Source: Rhyzopertha dominica
Taxonomy: Eukaryota; Arthropoda; Insecta; Coleoptera; Bostrichidae
Direction: 5' to 3'
Assembly (NCBI GenBank): GCA_025024175.1
Contig: QCXZ01000137.1
Span: 18,600,001 to 18,664,000, forward strand
Length of the DNA: 64,000 bases
Shown piece by piece: positions 59,161 through 64,000 of the stretch (the stretch's first letter is position 1; each line of letters begins with the position of its first letter). The position numbers and the translations under genes were made by a program. Below the pieces are notes generated by a model. It searched no databases and was not told the origin of the DNA. It saw only the letters and a program-made list of their open reading frames with translations.

Positions 59161-59660
59161 GTAGGATTGGTTGTATAGGAGAGAATAAACAATTTTCAAA
59201 TTCCTATAAAAGATAATATGACTTTAACCGATGTTATTCGACAACTCATGCATATTAGGCCATATGCATACTTGTTGACTACACACATTAATCGACATAT
59301 CTCAATATTGTTTTGAAAGTAACGTAAGGAAAATACCGGTCTGTTTACTTGCAACAGTTCTGAAAAGCTGGTTCATTATTAGCCTTTTGGTTTGCGACGG
59401 ACTTCTCAGTTTCATATTGTGAATGCAACTGTAAGAAAAATCATGTGATTGGGCATCAGTAGTAAAGCGTGTTTATGAAATCGTCGAAACGCTCCAAGAA
59501 GAACGAAAAAAATATAAAAGTGTCATTTGGCGAAATTTTCAGAGTAGTTGAAAAGCTTGCGACAACTCGTTCTAGTTATCAAAAAGAATTTCGTTCTGCT
59601 ATTTTGATTGATTTCTTGAGATTAAATATTTGTAACTTTGTAGACTTTGGCGAACAACGT
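59160..59660. other. Unassigned sequence beside Penelope relic
   Basis: It contains a + strand ORF (59469-59705, 78 residues) that is basic at its start and runs into the left Penelope arm. No family is recognised; it could be transposon-derived. Confidence 0.4.
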
Positions 59661-59665
59661 TTAAA

Positions 59666-61507
59666 CTCAATCTTGAATTATTTGGACCGTTATGTCCGTT
59701 GTTGATTAATCCTGGTAAAAGGACATGACTTTTTACTGACGTCTGTGGTCAGCATCTTCGGAAGATGGACAATGGACAAGTTTAACATTGTAAGTGTATG
59801 ACACTGACATCAATCACATCTAATCCTAAACCGGCAACCAGATGCTACTAATTGGTAAAGTCTCGTCTGTCCTGTTAAAGTTATTTTGTTTGTGTATTTC
59901 AATAGGTTCTCATGCAAAGATCAAAAGAAATTTTTTTTTGGCAAATTAATTTCATGCTTCAAATAAAACATTGTCCCAGCAATTAAGATTGTAGACGGCG
60001 ACTTCAACCGTGCGACGACCCAAACCACCGCCAGATGAACAAATAACTATCACCGGAAATGTTATCATACCGTATGTCAAAGAAGTTTAATATAAAATTG
60101 GCCGTTTACTCGAGGCGGACGGTATAAAGATAATTTATCAGCGTACTCGGGTTTTGTTCGGTCGCAATCATAGGGGATTAGATGGGATTGATGTCAATAT
60201 CGTACACTGACAATTACTTCCACATCCAACGAATGAGAAGTATTGTATCGCTAATTTTTAATTTTTATTTGCTCATTCGCTTTAAAATGGTCGAAAACGT
60301 AAAAAAACAAAAAGAGCAAAAAATTTAATGTGGTTTTGTTTGTGGATACGATAACTTTCGAAAGACTTAATATACTTATTTATTTATATACAGAAGCACA
60401 AACAGGACGAACCTAAAACAATGCTTACAACTTATTCAATAATGAAATTAACATAGTATAGAATAAACCACACCGCAAAACAGAAACTATTAAAATGTAA
60501 AATTAATACCTAATTTATAATTATAACATTGTGTAAGAAGTAAACTATCAAAATACGAAAGGAAAAGGAGGAATTTATTGGTGAAGCACTTTGAAAATTT
60601 TTTCTCCGAAATGAGTATACAGAATCACTAAATATATTAACTTCAAGTGATAGATTAGTTAGCCTGCTTCATACTTCTAAGAAGTGGGGAGTTTGCATAT
60701 GCATTAGTGAAATCTACTGGTACATAAAACATGAACATGAATGTATAAATCTCAACTACCCAAAGCGACCTATTGTTTTTGGGGTAAGTAGGGTATCGGG
60801 AAGGGGGCGAAATTGGGGAATAACTACCCTTTTTGCAAATTTTTATTTGTTTATTTTTTTTTCGTTTTAGTATGTGATTAGTAGTATAACTGCGAGTATT
60901 ATTCGCCCTTGTAATTTTTCGGTGCAGCAAATTGTTCAGAAGATATTAGCAAAAAAGCGTCACTTAAAGAAAACGGTTTCTCCTAAATATCTCCGAATAC
61001 ATTTAATATATAAAAAAAATGAAAATAAAATTTCCCACAAAAAGTGTCTTAGAAAATGCATCTAAAATTTTGACATTTTCAAAATATTTCCAAAAACGTA
61101 TTTTGGACCCTGTTCGTATGATTTTTAAACATTTTTGTATTATATAGAAAATCAAATTTCTGATCGGAAAGCACTGTTGTAATTTTTTTGATAGGTTAAT
61201 ACTTTTCCAGTTATTTGGAAAAAACAGACTTTAAAAATTTATGTATTTTTGCTAATATCACGAGGACCGTTTGTCTTGTGTAGAGAGAAAAAATGCTCAA
61301 AACCTAATTACTAATCGTATAGTATAAGAAATAAAAACGTAAATGTCATTTTGACAATTGGATGTGGAAGTATTGATTCAATTTGCAGCGGTTTTTTTAA
61401 CTTGTGCATCCTCCGAAGATGCCGAACATAGACGTCAGCGAAACGTTAGGTCCTTTGTCCAGGATTAATCGACAACGGACATATGCCGAAAATAATTCAA
61501 GATTGAG
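59666..61507 (+). mobile_element. Second Penelope-like relic, interrupted by a repeat
   Basis: Two 107-bp arms in inverted orientation bound this segment (59666-59772 and 61401-61507). They share CAATCTTGAATTATTT, TATGTCCGTTG(T/C)(C)GATTAATCC and CATCTTCGGA(A/G)GATG. The right arm carries GATGCCG ... GAAACGTTAGG, the motif that ends the other Penelope-like relic. Inside, about 60030-60200 encodes GNVIIPYVKEV, then YKIGRLLEADGIKI, matching the segment just before the GIY-YIG domain of Penelope-like ORFs, with a stop in between. The rest of the endonuclease is lost where the repeat at 60212-61399 begins. Inverted flanking terminal repeats are a known arrangement in Penelope-like elements. Confidence 0.65.
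60212..61399 (+). repeat. Short non-autonomous repeat family, copy 2 (longer)
   Basis: Homologous to 44761-45161 but 1188 bp long. The ends carry TACTTCCACATCCAA and its inverse TTGGATGTGGAAGTA. Compared with copy 1 there are two extra blocks: about 60377-60735, which starts TTATTTATATACAGAAGCAC and looks like a separate insertion, and about 60892-61335, flanked by similar ATTAGTAGTATAAC / CTAATCGTATAGTATAAG strings. The second block may be internal sequence that copy 1 lost by recombination. It lies inside the Penelope-like relic, so it inserted later. No protein is recognised. Confidence 0.7.
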
Positions 61508-61737
61508 ATCAAATATCTTTTAACAGTTTTGGCAACTCTTCGGTCCCAACGATAACTGCGGAGAGATCATTTTCAACACTAAAAAGAATCAAAACTTACA
61601 TACGAAACTTAAAGGGGCAAGTCTTAGTGCATCCATAGGAGTTGGATTCTGTTGATCCGAACGAGATTCTCGATATTCTGACAGCAAAAAAATTTGTCCT
61701 GGGCCCCTACCGAATCAAATTTTTAGCTACGGCCCTG
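61508..61737 (+). pseudogene. hAT transposase C-terminal fragment and terminus
   Basis: The + strand reads SVPTITAERSFSTLKRIKTY followed by IRNLKG, the hallmark C-terminal dimerisation block of hAT transposases (T/SAERSFSxLKxIKTYLRN). After one stop, LDSVDPNEILDILTAKKF follows in the same frame, the usual C-terminal tail. The segment ends at 61721-61737 with the inverse of CAGGGCCGTAGC, a typical hAT terminal inverted repeat. It abuts the Penelope-like arm directly. The rest of the transposase and the other terminus are missing. Confidence 0.82.
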
Positions 61738-61739
61738 AT

Positions 61740-62468
61740 GCTTAACATTTGAAGACAAAAAAAGTACTTTACACTGTACGCATAATTGGTATAGTTTTAA
61801 TAAGACAAAAACACATTTAACAGGGTAATCCAACATATACTTATTCAAACACGTCTTTCCCATCTCTAAATTCTACATCCCCAATGCACCGATATGAAAT
61901 CGCGGATGTTCTTCCGAACGGTTCACTTCCTCGTTCAGTCCGATGGGCGCGGATAATGGATGTAACGATCTGAGCAAACCTCCGCGTCCGGTCACAGCGT
62001 CGGCCTGATCGACTTACCTCCTGTTGTGTTCATTGTTTTTGTTGCAACATTTGTCAATGTTTGTCTTCTCATGGATCGAACGCTACTTCAGATGAAACAC
62101 TTCCGTGATGCTGACACCAAACGGGCCGGCACTACGGAAGTGCTCGTCAGATATGGAGAACGGATAGCTTAACGAGGATTTATTGTTATCAATGTCGGAG
62201 GTGAAGTTTTACTCGTAAACCGATAAATTAGATGATTTGGTTATTTAAGAAGAAGGTTGACCTGGTTATGTCACTACCAATGTCGCTTTTCACGATCGAA
62301 GATGTAGTACAGAATTAGCAGATTATTTCAATCAATCCTTTTTCCCATGTTTTCTTTCCTACAGAACTCACTTAATGATCTCAGACCAGGAATTTATTTA
62401 TTTGTGTGAGGTTTCATAAAAAACCGATATATTTTACAAAAAGGTAACCTTTCCACTGTGCTAAGATA
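61740..62468. other. Intergenic sequence, no gene seen
   Basis: A less A+T-rich patch near 61860-62180 has no recognisable ORF. Confidence 0.45.
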
Positions 62469-62470
62469 TA

Positions 62471-63414
62471 CAGGGTCCGCCAAATTGTAGGTCTATTTAA
62501 ACTCTTTAAAAATAGAATATTGGGTGTCCCAAAATTTGTTTGCAGATTATCATATTTTGCAAATAAAGTTAATTTTTGTAAATATTTTTAACCTTACCCC
62601 GTATAATAAATACTGCTTTATAGTTGGATGCCGGATTTTATTTTCTTCAATTTATGTCTTTACCATGTATGCGTAACTTTTACTCGTTCTTAGTGAAAAA
62701 TAAGAAAAACNCGTCGCCGCCATTTTTGTTAATAGGNTTGTTCAGAATTTTTTAAGTGTTACTTTAGTAGCTTAATACGGTACAAATTGTGCCTACATAA
62801 CTATCGCTGCACACAAAACCCCAAAATTTGGAGTAACTTTTAAGTAAATCAAGTACAAAGTTCGTTCTACAGAGAGAGAGGTTAGTGCGTGATGTAGAAA
62901 ACCAAGCTAGCCTCATCGCAGGGTTTCGTTTTCTAGCCTCTCCCTCTGCAGAACAAACTTTGTACTTTATTTATTAAAAAGTTAGTCCAAATTTTGGGGT
63001 TTTGTGTGGAGCGATGGGTATGTAGGCATAATTTGTACCGTAATAAGCTACTAAAATAACATTTTAATTCTGAACAACCCTATTAACAAAAATGGCGGCG
63101 AATAGTTTTTCTTGTTTTTTCACTAAGAAGGAATAAAAATTACGCATACATGGAAAAGACACAAATTGAAGAAAATAAAAGGCGCCATCCAACTCTAAAG
63201 CAATATTTATTATACGGGGTAAGGTTAAAAAATATTTACAAAAATTAATTTTATTTGCAAAATATGATAATTAACCTAAAAAAATTTGGACACCCGATAT
63301 TCTATTTTTAAAGAGTTTTTTAAAAAGACCTACAATTTCATATATAACTTAAGGTTGTACCTAAAAAAAAATAGCGAAAATACGAGCCTGGGGAGTTTTA
63401 AGTGGCGGACCCTG
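62471..63414. mobile_element. Foldback MITE (944 bp, Tc1/mariner-type ends)
   Basis: The element begins CAGGGTCCGCCA and ends TGGCGGACCCTG, flanked on both sides by TA (62469-62470, 63415-63416), the Tc1/mariner target duplication. Almost the whole length is an inverted repeat: left arm 62471-about 62885, right arm about 62933-63414, with a loop of about 45 nt. Matching landmarks include GGGTGTCC, ACCTTACCCCGTATAATAAATA, CCATGTATGCGTAA, CGCCGCCATTTTTGTTAATAGG and ACACAAAACCCCAAAATTTGGA. The right arm holds about 64 bp next to its terminus (about 63339-63402) missing from the left. N bases lie at about 62711 and 62739. It has no coding capacity. Confidence 0.88.
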
Positions 63415-63416
63415 TA

Positions 63417-64000
63417 TTTGAAATATGCTCGGACGCAGATGGTGATCACGTCGGAAGTTTTAAATAAAGTATTGGGATAAGACTTATGATTTTATCAGTG
63501 TTTATCTAACATAACAATCTGAAAATCGCGTCAGTTAATTTTTGACATATTTACCAGTTTTCATTTAAATAAACAGTAAATTCGAAAACGTTACGTATTT
63601 ACCATGCAATGATCACAATGCATTAACATAATATAAATTTTACTACACTAGATTTACTAAATCCAGTATAAAATTTAAGACTTAATGAGATTCAAAGTAT
63701 TTTCGAATATCAAAAAAATAGAAGGTCTTGATACCCAGCAATTTATTAAGAAAAACAGTATAAAGCTGTTTATCCTAATTTAGAGAATGCATTTATTTTT
63801 CTACTCATTCTAATTACATTTCGGCCCAGTATTTGGCATTCTTTTGTGGTCATCTACATTTCTAACTGCAACTCCTTGTGCTTTGGAGTTTATTACATTA
63901 TTTTCATCACGTGTGAGGTAAATACTTTTCTGTCCACGTGCTTGGGTTCTGTTCGACAACAATCCTCTTAAAAACCTACCACATTAACAATCTTCTAATC
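63417..64000. other. A+T-rich intergenic sequence, no gene seen
   Basis: No repeat or ORF of note was recognised. Confidence 0.5.

Noticed and set aside
1..64000. CRISPR arrays, bacterial operons, rRNA genes
   Set aside because: No regularly spaced repeats or rRNA-like sequence were seen; composition and transposons are those of an animal genome.

Overview
The window reads as AT-rich arthropod DNA, most likely from an insect. The evidence is an errantivirus-type Ty3/gypsy provirus together with jockey-like, mariner/Tc1, hAT and Penelope-like relics, mostly A+T intergenic sequence and scattered single N bases. I find no convincing host protein-coding gene, rRNA gene or intact tRNA gene. It behaves as a gene desert or a very large intron, with decayed transposons and some more GC-rich islands that could be regulatory. 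The species cannot be named from this sequence alone.

The only intact coding unit is a complete provirus at 49768-58051 on the + strand (8284 bp). Its two 281-bp LTRs look identical and it is flanked by a 4-bp target duplication (AGTG). It has a tRNA-Ser-type primer binding site, a leader with a ~100-bp tandem duplication, gag (no zinc knuckle), pol in the -1 frame behind an A AAT TTT slippery heptamer, env with a furin site, fusion peptide and C-terminal membrane anchor, and a purine tract before the 3' LTR. The identical LTRs imply a very recent insertion.

The standout observation is inside pol. Between RNase H and integrase lies a whole macro domain of the TARG1/OARD1 type (ADP-ribosyl-glutamate hydrolase). 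Both residues I know to be catalytic in that family are kept (K805 and D846 in this ORF, 41 residues apart). I recall no such domain in classical errantiviruses such as gypsy, 17.6, 297 or ZAM. A retrovirus-like element carrying its own ADP-ribose eraser would parallel the macro domains of several RNA viruses. Two further points: the integrase has Asn where the third catalytic acidic residue (Glu) is expected, and env seems to get its start codon and signal peptide from a tiny leader exon spliced over about 5.6 kb.

Region by region: 1-9.6 kb is A+T desert with two richer islands (3.6-3.9 kb with four CAATTA cores; 7.1-7.4 kb with three E-boxes) and a 30-bp perfect palindrome. 9.6-16.1 kb holds Tc1 and mariner relics and a CpG-rich island. 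20.7-22.4 kb is a decayed Penelope-like element. 27.6-28.6 kb is a jockey-like RT relic. 41.4-42.2 kb is a DDE transposase relic. 44.8-45.2 kb is one copy of a short repeat seen again at 60.2-61.4 kb. 49.8-58.05 kb is the provirus. 58.6-63.4 kb is a nest of relics: a second non-LTR RT fragment, a second Penelope-like element split by a longer copy of the 44.8-kb repeat, a hAT C-terminal fragment, and a 944-bp foldback MITE that is nearly one long palindrome.
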